Below are positions 8,670 to 17,027 of a stretch of 64,000 bases of DNA, one piece after another; the first letter of the stretch is position 1, and each line of letters starts with the position of its first letter. Source of the DNA: LMUY01 sp965198895 (GTDB taxonomy: Bacteria; Pseudomonadota; Alphaproteobacteria; Acetobacterales; Acetobacteraceae); the NCBI GenBank assembly GCA_965198895.1, contig OZ240676.1, positions 4,836,001 to 4,900,000 on the forward strand, written 5' to 3'. The position numbers and the translations under genes were made by a program. The notes under the pieces were generated by a model, which was given only the letters and a program-made list of their open reading frames with translations, ran no database searches and had not been told where the DNA came from.

Positions 8670-9740
8670 GTGCCGACCGAGGCTGCCCTGATGGACGCCC
8701 TGCGCAGCATCGCCGACCCGGTGTCCGGCCGCGATCTTGTAGCATCCGGGCTGGTCGAGGGGCTGACGGTGCGGGGTGGGATGGTCCACCTGGCGCTGCT
8801 CGCCGACCGCAAGACCGCTGGCGCCATGGAGCAGGTGCGTGCCCGTGCCCAAGCCGTGCTGGCCGCGATGCCCGGCGTGCTGAACGTGACCGCCGTGCTG
8901 ACGGCCCACCGTGCCACCGCGCCCGCGCCTCCGCCCCCAGCGCCGGAGTTGCTGGCCGGCGTGCGCCACATCGTGGCCGTCGCCTCGGGCAAGGGCGGCG
9001 TCGGTAAGTCCACCACGGCGGTGAACCTGGCGGTGGCCTTGGCGCGATCCGGCCTGCGGGTGGGGCTGCTGGACGCCGACATCCACGGCCCCAGCCTACC
9101 GCAGATGCTGGGCGTGCACCGCAAGCCCGAGGTGCAGGGCGACCGCATGATCCCGCTAGAGACCTGGGGCGTGCGCTGGTTGTCGATCGGCCTGCTGGTC
9201 GATCCGGAGACGGCGATGGTGTGGCGCGGCCCGATGGTAATGGGGGCGCTGACCCAATTGCTCGGCCAGGTGGACTGGGGCGAGCTGGACATCATGATCC
9301 TGGACATGCCGCCGGGCACCGGGGATGCCCAACTGACGATCGCGCAGAAGCTGAAGCTGGCGGGCGCGCTGATCGTGTCCACCCCGCAGGACGTGGCGCT
9401 GGCCGATGCACGCCGCGGCGTGCGGATGTTCGAGAAGACGCAGGTCCCGGTGCTCGGCCTGGTCGAGAACATGAGCTATTATTGTTGCCCGAATTGCGGC
9501 CACCGCGCCGAGCTGTTCGGCCATGGCGGCGCGCGGTGGGAGGCGACCCGGCTCGGTGTCGAGTTCCTGGGCGAGATTCCGTTGCTGCTGGACATCCGCG
9601 AGAGCGGCGATGCCGGCCGCCCGGTAGCAGCCGCCGCGCCGGACAGTGCGGCCGGTCAGGCCTATGCGACGCTGGCGGCCAGGCTGTGGGAGAAGCTGGC
9701 CGCCCCGGTGAGTGCGGGGCCACGCATCGTGATCGTTTAG
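8670..9740 (+). CDS. mrp: Mrp/ApbC-type Fe-S cluster carrier ATPase
   Basis: P-loop ATPase that carries and transfers iron-sulfur clusters in the cytoplasm. The 356-residue protein has a short N-terminal MIP18/DUF59-like domain, a Pro/Ala linker (84-92), the deviant Walker A SGKGGVGKSTT near 106-116, DADIHGPSLPQMLG, and the C-terminal cluster-binding CPNC (YYCCPNCGHRAELFG). I chose a GTG start preceded by AAAGGA at a spacing of six bases; an in-frame TTG lies 24 bases upstream. The stop falls in the same few bases as the convergent GH5 stop. Confidence 0.9.
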   Translation: MPTEAALMDALRSIADPVSGRDLVASGLVEGLTVRGGMVHLALLADRKTAGAMEQVRARAQAVLAAMPGVLNVTAVLTAHRATAPAPPPPAPELLAGVRHIVAVASGKGGVGKSTTAVNLAVALARSGLRVGLLDADIHGPSLPQMLGVHRKPEVQGDRMIPLETWGVRWLSIGLLVDPETAMVWRGPMVMGALTQLLGQVDWGELDIMILDMPPGTGDAQLTIAQKLKLAGALIVSTPQDVALADARRGVRMFEKTQVPVLGLVENMSYYCCPNCGHRAELFGHGGARWEATRLGVEFLGEIPLLLDIRESGDAGRPVAAAAPDSAAGQAYATLAARLWEKLAAPVSAGPRIVIV

Positions 9741-10798
9741 CTTCTCCCTCTCCCGTGAAGGACGGGAGAGGGAGAAGATGGCTTGTTTGGCAGGAAATCC
9801 TTCATCGCGGCGATCTGGGGTCCGAATACTCCGGCCCGGTTCTCCACGGTCAGCGGGTAGCCGTCCGGCCACCACGGGCCGCCGCCCCAGATCGCGGCGC
9901 CTTGCCACACGGCGCGGTGCTCCTGCACGAATGCCAGTTGGTTGCGCATCGCGGTGATGCTGGGCGCATCGTTGTTCGCGCCGAACTCGGCCAGGAACAG
10001 CCGCCGGTGCGAGGCCTCGGCCCAGGCGGTGACGTCGCGCAGCCGGTCGGCGCCGATTGTGGCGGACACCGGCCCCGGGCTGCGGCCACTTTGGTCGGCG
10101 TCGTTGTATTGGTGGATCTCGAACGCCGAGTTATGCGCCGGGTCGGTGATGTGCTCGGCGAAATCGGCGGCATTGCCGCGGCTGACCCACGAGGTACCCT
10201 GGGCGTAGTAGGTGCCCGGCACCAGGATCTCCTGCTTGGCCCCCGTCGCGCGGATCGCGTCGATCGCGGCCTGGGCGGAGGGCAGCCAATCCGCCGGGGA
10301 CTGGTCGTGCGGCTCGTTCATCAGGCCGAACATGACCCACGGCCGATGCGCGTAGTGCAGCGCGATCCGGCGCCACAGATCGGCGAACACGCTGTTGGGC
10401 GTGGCGGCGCTGCCGATCAGGGCGCCGTAGCCGTAGCCGAAATTGGCCGGCTCCACGATCACCGCCACGCCCTTGGCGCCGGCTGCCCGGACCACCTCGT
10501 CCAAACCGGCGAGGTATTTTTCGTCGAACGGACCGTTGGGCTTGGGTTGCAGCCGCTCCCAGGCGAAGGGCAACCGGACGACGTTGAACCCGGCGGCGGC
10601 ATAGGCGTCGACCTCGGCCGCCGTTGGGAAGGTGTAGTCGTGGCCGAACGTGCCGGGGTTGTTGGGGCCTGGCTCTGGATGGCTGCCGAACTCCGCGCCC
10701 GACAGGTTGACGCCTAGGTAGTCGAGGCGCGCTGTCTCAGCGGCCGGAGCCGCCAATGCAATGCCAGAGAAGATAACGGCAACGAACACGGTTTTCAT
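9737..10798 (-). CDS. Secreted glycoside hydrolase family 5 (endoglucanase-like)
   Basis: Exported (beta/alpha)8-barrel glycosidase of 353 residues cleaving beta-glucan-type bonds by retention. A signal peptide (about 1-20, MKTVFVAVIFSGIALAAPAA) precedes LGVNLSGAEFG, GFNVVRLPFAWERL, the acid/base E162 in GLMNEPHDQ, the H229-x-Y231 pair, and the nucleophile E271 in FLAEFGANND. This matches clan A endoglucanases. The last ~13 residues (rich in Ser, Pro, Gly, Arg) come from the hairpin after mrp and are probably a neutral tail. It could serve in cellulose or envelope-glucan turnover; no cellulose synthase genes are near. Confidence 0.88.
   Translation of the reverse strand: MKTVFVAVIFSGIALAAPAAETARLDYLGVNLSGAEFGSHPEPGPNNPGTFGHDYTFPTAAEVDAYAAAGFNVVRLPFAWERLQPKPNGPFDEKYLAGLDEVVRAAGAKGVAVIVEPANFGYGYGALIGSAATPNSVFADLWRRIALHYAHRPWVMFGLMNEPHDQSPADWLPSAQAAIDAIRATGAKQEILVPGTYYAQGTSWVSRGNAADFAEHITDPAHNSAFEIHQYNDADQSGRSPGPVSATIGADRLRDVTAWAEASHRRLFLAEFGANNDAPSITAMRNQLAFVQEHRAVWQGAAIWGGGPWWPDGYPLTVENRAGVFGPQIAAMKDFLPNKPSSPSPVLHGRGRS
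9741..9777. terminator. 16-bp hairpin at the mrp / GH5 junction
   Basis: The longest member of the CTCTCCC hairpin family: a perfect 16-bp stem (CTTCTCCCTCTCCCGT with its complement) and a 5-base loop directly after the mrp stop. It is read in frame by the C-terminal codons of the convergent GH5 gene, so it is both a coding tail and a probable terminator for mrp. Confidence 0.6.
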
Positions 10799-10803
10799 GG
10801 CTT

Positions 10804-10941
10804 GTCTTGCCAGGGCTTGACCCTGGCATCCACGGGGTTGGGCTCATGACGTCAGATGAGGGTTTGGCATCGTTGCGTGCAACACGGGCTAGGCCGGTGT
10901 TTGCGCACGGCCGTGGATACCCGGGTCAACCCGGGCATGAC
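10804..10941. repeat. Palindromic intergenic repeat, family B copy 1
   Basis: About 138 bases with inverted ends: one end reads GCCAGGGCTTGACCCTGG then CATCCACGG, the other reads CCGTGGATACCCGGG then TCAA and GGCATGAC. Two related copies occur near 16.9 and 55.8 kb. It fills the gap between the GH5 and glucosidase genes. There is no transposase. Confidence 0.75.
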
Positions 10942-10950
10942 CCGGGTATC

Positions 10951-13659
10951 TCACGTGGCCTCGACCCCCCTGGCGGCCGGCATTGCCACCGTCGCTTGGG
11001 GGTGTTGCGCGGTGACGGTGCGCCACGGGCTGTCCGGCCCCGAGAGCAGCAGGGCGACGCAGCCGGTCCACCCGGTTTGGTGCGCGGCGCCCAGGCCGCG
11101 GCCGGTGTCGCCATGGAAGTATTCGTTGAACGGCAGATGGTCGCGGAATTCGGGGTCGGTCTGCGACAGGGTGTCGTCGCCCAGCGCCGGCCGCCGCCCG
11201 TCGGCGCCGCGCAGGAACAGCCGGGTCAGCCGTGCCGACAACTCGTCGGCGATCGCGTGCAGGGTCAGGAACTTGCCGGAATTGGTCGGGCACTCGATCA
11301 GGAAATCGTCGCCGTAATAGCGCTGGAATTCCCGCAAGCTGTCGACCAGCAGGACGTTGATCGGCATCCAGATCGGTCCGCGCCAGTTGGAGTTACCGCC
11401 GAAGGCGTGGCTGACGCCCTCGCCGGGTTCGTAGCCGATGCTGAATTCCGCACCGTCCACCTTCAGCACGTAGGGGTGCGCCTCGTGGTATTTGGACAGC
11501 GCGCGGATGCCGTAGGGCGAGAAGAACTCGTCCTCGTCCAGCATGCGGCGCAGCAGCATCTTCATGCGGTGGCCGCGTAGCAGCGATAGCAAGTGCCGCT
11601 CGCCGGAGCCGGGTTCGGACCAGTTGGAGATCAAACTGGCCAGGTCCGGCCGGTCGTGCAGGAAGTATTGCAGGCGCTCGGCGAACTCCGGCAGGGCCTT
11701 GAAGGCGCGGCTGCCGATGACTTCGACCGCAAACAGCGGGATCAGGCCGACAATGGTGCGGACCCGCAGCGGGATCGTTTCCTGGTCCGGCAGATGCAGC
11801 ACGTCGTAGAAGAACTGGTCGGTTTCGTCCCACAGGCCGATGCCGCCGGTGGTGGTCATGGCCTCGGCGATGAACAGGAAATGCTCGAAGAACTTGGTCG
11901 CCATGTCCTCGTACGCGGCGTCCTCCAGCGCCAGTTCGAGGGCGATGCGCAGCAGGTCGAGGGTGAACATCGCCATCCAGGCGGTGCCGTCCGACTGGTC
12001 GATGGTGCCGCCCGTCGGCAGCGGCTTGGACCGGTCGAAGATCGCGATGTTGTCGAGGCCCAGGAAGCCGCCGCCGAAGATGTTGCGGCCGGAGGCGTCC
12101 TTGCGGTTCACCCACCAGGTGAAGTTCAGCAGCAGCTTGTGGAAGCATTTCTCCAGGAACTGCCGGTCCGCCACGCCCGTCATCGTGCGGTCCATCTGGA
12201 ACACGCGCAGCACCGCCCAGCCGTGCACGGGCGGGTTCACGTCACCGAACGCCCACTCGTAGGCTGGGAGCTGGCCGTTCGGGTGCATGTAGCGTTCGCG
12301 CATCAGCAGCAGCAGTTGGTTCTTGGCGAACACCGGGTCGATCAGTGCGAAGGTGGTGCAGTGGAACGCCAGGTCCCACGCGGCATACCAGGGGTATTCC
12401 CAGGTGTCGGGCATGCTGATGATGTCGGCGTTGTCCAAATGCCGCCACTCGCTGTCCCGCCCGGTCAGGCGTTCGGCGGGCGGGGCGGGCTGGCCCGGGT
12501 CACCGTCCAGCCACTTGCGGACGTCGAACATGTAGAACTGCTTGGACCACAGCATGCCGGCGAGCGCCTGGCGCTGCACCAGGCGGGCGTCCGGGTCGGG
12601 CATGCCGCGCTGCAGGGCGGCGTAGAACTCGTCGGCCTCGCTGCGGCGCGCCTCCATTACGGTGTCGAACCAGGTAAACGCGTCGTCCGTCGGGTCGCGG
12701 CGCAGGCGCAGGCGGACGGTGGCGCTGCCGCCGGCGGGGATGTCGAAGCGCTGGTGGGCGGCGCATTTGGTGCCGCGGGCGAACGGACTGACCGTGTCCA
12801 TGCGGCCGTTCACGATGCGGTCGTTGATGCCGTCCTTCGCCAGCCCGTCGTGCTGCATGCCGTAGATGCGGCCGAAATTGGTCTCGTTCTCGCAGAACAG
12901 CCACTCGGGCGAGCCGTCCACCTCACAGACCCGCGGGTTCTGCAGGCGGGGGTGCCGGCCGGTCACGACGTGCCCGTCCAGCTGCAGCAGCGGCTTGGGC
13001 TGGTTGGGTTGCCAGGTCCAGCTGTTGCGCGCCCAGAGTTGTGGCAGGATGTGGAGCGGGGCGGTGTCAGGCCCACGGTTGTGGGCGGTGATCTGCATCA
13101 GGATATCGTCGGTGGACGCCTTGGCGTATTCGACCACGACGTCGAAGTACCGGCGCTCGTTGAAGACCCCGGTATCGACCAGCTCGAACTCGCGGTCGTG
13201 CGTGCCGCGGGCGGCGTTCTCGCGGATCAGGTGGTCGTAGGGGAACGCAGCCTGCGGATATTTGTACAGCATCCGCATGTACGAGTGCGTCGGGGTGCCA
13301 TCGAGGAAGTAGTACAGTTCCTTGACGTCTTCGCCGTGATTGCCCTGCTCGTTGGTCAGGCCGAACAGGCGTTCCTTCAGGATCGGGTCCTGCTCGTTCC
13401 ACAAAGCGAGCGACAGGCACCATAGCAGCTTGTCGTCGGCGAACCCGGCCAATCCGTCCTCGCCCCAGCGATAGGCGCGGCTGCGGGCGTGGTCGTGCGG
13501 CAGGTAGTCCCACGCGGTGCCACCGGGGCTGTAATCCTCGCGCACGGTGCCCCATTGGCGTTCGCTCAGGTATGGACCCCAGCGGCGCCAATCCTCGCCC
13601 CGGTCGGCGGCGCGGAGGCGGCGGCCCTCGGCGGTGTCGTAGATCGGGTCAGTCGGCAT
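10951..13659 (-). CDS. GH63-like (MGH1-type) glucosidase
   Basis: Large (902-residue) cytoplasmic protein with no signal peptide, similar to bacterial proteins of the mannosyl-oligosaccharide-glucosidase-like (GH63, alpha/alpha-six barrel) superfamily. Characteristic stretches are the N-terminal ERQWGTVREDYS, the repeated aromatic PQLWARNSW, YPWYAAWDLAFHC, LPAYEWAFGDVNPPVHGWA and the C-terminal GNSNWRGPIWMPIN. A role in alpha-glucoside, trehalose-like or glycogen-derived sugar hydrolysis is inferred. It overlaps the upstream debranching-enzyme gene by 11 bases, so both are probably one transcript under the CRP-type site. The exact substrate cannot be read from sequence. Confidence 0.82.
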   Translation of the reverse strand: MPTDPIYDTAEGRRLRAADRGEDWRRWGPYLSERQWGTVREDYSPGGTAWDYLPHDHARSRAYRWGEDGLAGFADDKLLWCLSLALWNEQDPILKERLFGLTNEQGNHGEDVKELYYFLDGTPTHSYMRMLYKYPQAAFPYDHLIRENAARGTHDREFELVDTGVFNERRYFDVVVEYAKASTDDILMQITAHNRGPDTAPLHILPQLWARNSWTWQPNQPKPLLQLDGHVVTGRHPRLQNPRVCEVDGSPEWLFCENETNFGRIYGMQHDGLAKDGINDRIVNGRMDTVSPFARGTKCAAHQRFDIPAGGSATVRLRLRRDPTDDAFTWFDTVMEARRSEADEFYAALQRGMPDPDARLVQRQALAGMLWSKQFYMFDVRKWLDGDPGQPAPPAERLTGRDSEWRHLDNADIISMPDTWEYPWYAAWDLAFHCTTFALIDPVFAKNQLLLLMRERYMHPNGQLPAYEWAFGDVNPPVHGWAVLRVFQMDRTMTGVADRQFLEKCFHKLLLNFTWWVNRKDASGRNIFGGGFLGLDNIAIFDRSKPLPTGGTIDQSDGTAWMAMFTLDLLRIALELALEDAAYEDMATKFFEHFLFIAEAMTTTGGIGLWDETDQFFYDVLHLPDQETIPLRVRTIVGLIPLFAVEVIGSRAFKALPEFAERLQYFLHDRPDLASLISNWSEPGSGERHLLSLLRGHRMKMLLRRMLDEDEFFSPYGIRALSKYHEAHPYVLKVDGAEFSIGYEPGEGVSHAFGGNSNWRGPIWMPINVLLVDSLREFQRYYGDDFLIECPTNSGKFLTLHAIADELSARLTRLFLRGADGRRPALGDDTLSQTDPEFRDHLPFNEYFHGDTGRGLGAAHQTGWTGCVALLLSGPDSPWRTVTAQHPQATVAMPAARGVEAT

Positions 13660-15517
13660 CCGGTGCTCCCAGCATGGCCTCGATGCGGATCAGCTCGCCG
13701 AGCGACCAGGCCTGGAACGGGCACCCGCCGGGTCGATGCGGTGCGTCACCGTCGGCGACTTCTGACACGTGCCCGAGCCCGTAGGTATGAAGATGAGTGT
13801 ACAAAGGTGGCAGGAAGCGCCGGCGTCCCTCGGCGCGAGTTTCATCGGTGTTGCCCCGCGCGGCCAGCCAGGCGGCGACGAACGGCCCGAGCAGCCAGGG
13901 CCAAACCGTCCCCTGGTGGTAGGCGCCGTCCCGCGCCGCCAGGCTGCCGGTATAGTGCGGGCAATACGCCGGGTCGTCGGGGGCCAGGGTGCGCAGGCCG
14001 AGCGGGGTGAGCAGGGTGCGCTCCACCAGGTCCACGATGCCCACGATCTGGCGCGGCGTGAGCACGGGGATCGGCAGCCCGGCGGCCGCGAACACCTGGT
14101 TGGGCCGCACCGAGCCGTCGCGCTTGCCGGGCACGCCATCCGCGTCCAGCACGTCGATCAGGCCGCCGGTGGCCTTGTCCGGGAACAGCGCCACGACGCT
14201 GTCGCGGGCGCGCAAGGCGGGGCCGATCCAGCGGTCGCCGCCCGGCCAGCGTCCGGCGATCGCCAGCGCGTTGACCCAGAGCGCCTGCACCTCCACCGGC
14301 TTGCCGATGCGCGGGGTGAACACGGTGTCGCCCATCTTGGCGTCCATCCAGGTCAGTTGCACGCCGGGCACGCCCGCCCAGAGCAGGCCATCCGCCGGGT
14401 CCGCCTTGATGCCGAAGCGGGTGCCGGCGGTGTAGCCCTCCAGGATCGCCAGGCAGGCGGCTTGCAGCCGGGCCGCGACGTCCGGGGTGGCGCCGCCGGC
14501 CTCGATCAGCTCGTGGACGGCGACGACGAACCAAAGCGAGGCATCGACGGCGTTGTATTCCGGCTGCCCGGTGCCGTCGGGGAAGCGGTTCGGCAGCATT
14601 CCCTCGCTGACATGGCTGGTCCAGGCCAGCAGGATGTCCGCCGCCTCCTGCAGCCGGCCGCGGGCGATCAGCAGGCCGCGCATGGTGATGAAGGTGTCCC
14701 GGCCCCAATCGGTGAACCAGGGATACCCGGCCATGATCGTGAGCCGGCCATCCCGCGTGGCCAGATACGCATCGGCCGCCACGTCGCGCGCCGGCCGAGC
14801 CCGCCTTGCAAGCTCTGGTGCCTCGAGCCCGCCGATCGGGGACGTTCTCGGCGCCTCCGACCGCAAGGCCAGCGTGGCCGGCAGATCGAAACTGAAGCTG
14901 CCGGGCGAGGCGAGGTCCTCCCCGTCCTCCATGCCGCGCTCGACCTCGACGGCGTAGTGGAAGCGGCGATACCAGACCGGGTCGTCCGCCCAGGTGAACT
15001 CACCGCGCGCGGTGACAGCCGGCACGCCGGGGTAGGGGCGCCAGATCAGCGCGTCGCCGTCCCGGTGGGTGGTGAAGTCGAACACCGGGTTTTCGTGATG
15101 CAGCGAGTGATAGTCGCGGCCCGACATCAGTAGCCGGACCTGCAGCCTCACGGGCCCGTCGGCGCGCCACCTCACCACCGTCTCGGCGGTGGCGCGGGCA
15201 ACGAAGATCTCCTGCGTCACCGAGGTGCCGTCGGGCAGCACGAACTGCCAACGGGGCCAGGGCTCGGCGGTGAAGGTGCGCAGGTGGGACCGGCCGTCGG
15301 GATACACCGTGTCCGGCAGGTAGGCCTGGCTGCTGAGCGCGAACCGGCCGGCCGGCGTCTCCGCCCATACCTCCATGCCGTTCACCAGCACGAACCGGCC
15401 GGCGGGGGAGGCCGTGAGCAGCAGAGCGTGGTAGCGCCGCGTCCGGATCAGGCCGGCAGTGCCGAACGCGAAGCCGCCCAGCCCGTCCGGTTCAAGCCAC
15501 TCCGCATCTTCGTCCAT
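13649..15517 (-). CDS. Glycogen debranching enzyme (amylo-alpha-1,6-glucosidase type)
   Basis: Protein of 622 residues with an N-terminal debranching-enzyme domain (EWLEPDGLGGFAFGTAGL, RTRRYHALLL) and a C-terminal GH133-like alpha/alpha barrel (GYPWFTDWGRDTFITMRGLL, FPDGTGQPEYNAVDASLWF, YHQGTVWPWLLGPFV). It should release alpha-1,6-linked glucose from glycogen-like glucan. The frame is open further upstream, but the WLEPDGLGG motif sits near the N-terminus in this family, fixing the start at the ATG used. It is the first gene of the pair. A perfect TGTGA-N6-TCACA palindrome lies about 84 bases before its start codon. Confidence 0.88.
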   Translation of the reverse strand: MDEDAEWLEPDGLGGFAFGTAGLIRTRRYHALLLTASPAGRFVLVNGMEVWAETPAGRFALSSQAYLPDTVYPDGRSHLRTFTAEPWPRWQFVLPDGTSVTQEIFVARATAETVVRWRADGPVRLQVRLLMSGRDYHSLHHENPVFDFTTHRDGDALIWRPYPGVPAVTARGEFTWADDPVWYRRFHYAVEVERGMEDGEDLASPGSFSFDLPATLALRSEAPRTSPIGGLEAPELARRARPARDVAADAYLATRDGRLTIMAGYPWFTDWGRDTFITMRGLLIARGRLQEAADILLAWTSHVSEGMLPNRFPDGTGQPEYNAVDASLWFVVAVHELIEAGGATPDVAARLQAACLAILEGYTAGTRFGIKADPADGLLWAGVPGVQLTWMDAKMGDTVFTPRIGKPVEVQALWVNALAIAGRWPGGDRWIGPALRARDSVVALFPDKATGGLIDVLDADGVPGKRDGSVRPNQVFAAAGLPIPVLTPRQIVGIVDLVERTLLTPLGLRTLAPDDPAYCPHYTGSLAARDGAYHQGTVWPWLLGPFVAAWLAARGNTDETRAEGRRRFLPPLYTHLHTYGLGHVSEVADGDAPHRPGGCPFQAWSLGELIRIEAMLGAPDAD

Positions 15518-15600
15518 GTCCGCTCCGTATTGCCGCTGCAGTCTGCCCGTGCCGTGCGCCCGCGACCAGCTTGGCCGCCCGGGGCGCCGCCGGACTCCAG

Positions 15601-15616
15601 TGTGACGTGCGTCACA
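15601..15616. promoter_or_regulatory. Perfect CRP-type operator
   Basis: TGTGACGTGCGTCACA is an exact TGTGA-N6-TCACA palindrome, the consensus bound by E. coli-type CRP. It lies between the debranching-enzyme start and the end of the CRP-like gene, about 84 bases upstream of the debranching ATG. The neighbouring regulator has the same recognition-helix residues as E. coli CRP (RETVxR), so it is the likely ligand. Confidence 0.75.
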
Positions 15617-15699
15617 GCCCCGGCCCGCACAACCATCCATTCTGGTTTCCGAAGGAAGGGTGCATTCGTGATCCGCTCGCAATCATCGCCGGCCTGGCT

Positions 15700-16419
15700 T
15701 CACCAGAGGTTCATCGCCGCGTCGTCCGGCATGTCCGCCAGCGGGGCGTGGCTGCGCAAGGCGGCAGTATCCAGCACGGTGATGCGGCCTGGTTCCAGCG
15801 CGAGAATGCCGGCGGTCTGCCACTCCCGCAGCTTGCGGTTCACCGTCTCCCGCGTGGCACCAACCCGCTCGCCAAGGGCTGCCTGGGTGATGTCGACCCG
15901 GCGCCCGGCCCCTTGCTGCGCGAGCGTCAGCAGAATGATCGCGAGCCGCGCGCCCGCATCGTGGAACGACATCGCGGCCAGCATCCAGCTCGTGGCCCGC
16001 AGCCGCCCGGTCAGGATGGTCAGGATCGTCAGCGCAAGCTCCGGATTGAGCCGCATGGCCTCGAGGACGTCGCGCCGCTCGACGACGAGCAGGCTGCCGT
16101 TGGTCTGCGCTACCGCGTCCGCACTGCGGCCCTGGCCGTCCAGCAGGGATAGCTCGCCCACGACCTCGCCGGGCTGCAGGACCCGCAGCACCTGTTCGCG
16201 TCCGGCCGGGCCGGGCACCACGATGCGGATCTGCCCCGTGATGATGAGCACCATGGTCGTGCCCGGGTCACCCCGGCGGAACAGCGTCTCGCCAGCCCGC
16301 ATGGTGCGGGATGTGCAGCGGCTGATGATGCCGCTCAGCTGGTCGGCCGGGATTCGTTTGAACAGCGGCGTCGCGGCCAGCATCTCGGCCGGGCGCGGGG
16401 GAACGCTGCTCTCGGTCAT
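15700..16419 (-). CDS. CRP-family (cAMP-type) transcription regulator
   Basis: 239-residue Crp/Fnr-superfamily regulator. The cyclic-nucleotide domain contains GELSLLDGQGRSA (88-100), with the Glu and the Arg-Ser pair that contact cAMP in CRP. There is no N-terminal cysteine cluster, so it is not an oxygen-sensing FNR. The HTH (about 176-200) reads ITQAALGERVGATRETVNRK; R190-E191-T192-V193 matches the E. coli CRP recognition helix. It lies just upstream of, and in the same direction as, the glucan-degradation genes, separated from them by the TGTGA-N6-TCACA site, which it probably binds. Confidence 0.88.
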   Translation of the reverse strand: MTESSVPPRPAEMLAATPLFKRIPADQLSGIISRCTSRTMRAGETLFRRGDPGTTMVLIITGQIRIVVPGPAGREQVLRVLQPGEVVGELSLLDGQGRSADAVAQTNGSLLVVERRDVLEAMRLNPELALTILTILTGRLRATSWMLAAMSFHDAGARLAIILLTLAQQGAGRRVDITQAALGERVGATRETVNRKLREWQTAGILALEPGRITVLDTAALRSHAPLADMPDDAAMNLW

Positions 16420-16542
16420 CGCTCTGCACCGGTCATCGCCGCCACTCTGTCATGGGGCAACGCATTGCGCGACTGCGGGGCACGACGGCTCCGCGGCCGC
16501 TCCGATCCACCGCTCAACCGTCCTCGAAGGTCAGGCATAGAC

Positions 16543-16881
16543 ATGGCGATCATCCTTCCCTTCCCGGTCCGCCCGCAGCCGACGGATCGTTTTTTGCTCA
16601 AAGACAAGATCCAACTGTTCCGGTGGGAACTGGCCTCCCAAGGCGTGGCCATCGGGCGGGTGGCGATCCAAGAGGGTCGTGGTGGCGGCCCGGAGCGCGG
16701 GGATTACGCCCTGATCTACCAGCCCGGTGCGGTCTGGGCGTCCTGGGGCCTGAACCGCGAAGCGAAGGGCGTCGTGCTGTGGGAATGCGCCTATGGCCGG
16801 GACCTGGACGTGTTCCCGACCATGGCGGCAGCGCTCGCGGCATTGGAGCTGTACCTGACCCGGCGTGAGAAGCGCGCCTAA
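16543..16881 (+). CDS. Small conserved-looking protein of unknown function
   Basis: 112-residue soluble protein that I do not recognise. It starts MAIILPFPVRPQPTDRF and contains GDYALIYQPGAVWASWGLNR and a C-terminal Ala/Leu helix ending in basic residues. No signal peptide, membrane span, Cys or metal motif stands out. Codon use (strong G/C at third positions) looks like neighbouring real genes. It is divergent from the CRP-like regulator and followed by a family B repeat. The ATG used follows AAGG at a long spacing; the frame is open for 26 codons upstream. Confidence 0.65.
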   Translation: MAIILPFPVRPQPTDRFLLKDKIQLFRWELASQGVAIGRVAIQEGRGGGPERGDYALIYQPGAVWASWGLNREAKGVVLWECAYGRDLDVFPTMAAALAALELYLTRREKRA

Positions 16882-16888
16882 CCCCATT

Positions 16889-17012
16889 GTCTTGCCAGGG
16901 CTTGACCCTGGCATCCACGGCGCCCCACGCATGCAGGCACGCGCTGGTATTAAGAGACGTTCTACGCCATCAGCCCAACCCCGTGGGTAACTAGGTCAAG
17001 CCTTGGCATGAC
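16889..17012. repeat. Palindromic intergenic repeat, family B copy 2
   Basis: About 124 bases. The left end GTCTTGCCAGGGCTTGACCC is identical to copy 1; the right end TAGGTCAAGCCTTGGCATGAC is its inverted partner. The interior differs from the other copies. It lies between a small unknown gene and the end of the Dpp-type permease operon, which converge on it. Confidence 0.75.
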
Positions 17013-17027
17013 GATGGCTCGGATAGT

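Noticed and set aside
11593..13425. 610-codon open frame opposite the GH63-like gene
   Set aside because: It is the complement of a strongly supported glycosidase gene; the translation is rich in Gln/His/Val/Gly/Arg with no motif, as expected for an antisense shadow in GC-rich DNA.
10951..15517. Trehalose synthesis operon (treYZ type)
   Set aside because: The proteins match GH63-like glucosidase and amylo-alpha-1,6-glucosidase domains, not GH13 TreY/TreZ enzymes.
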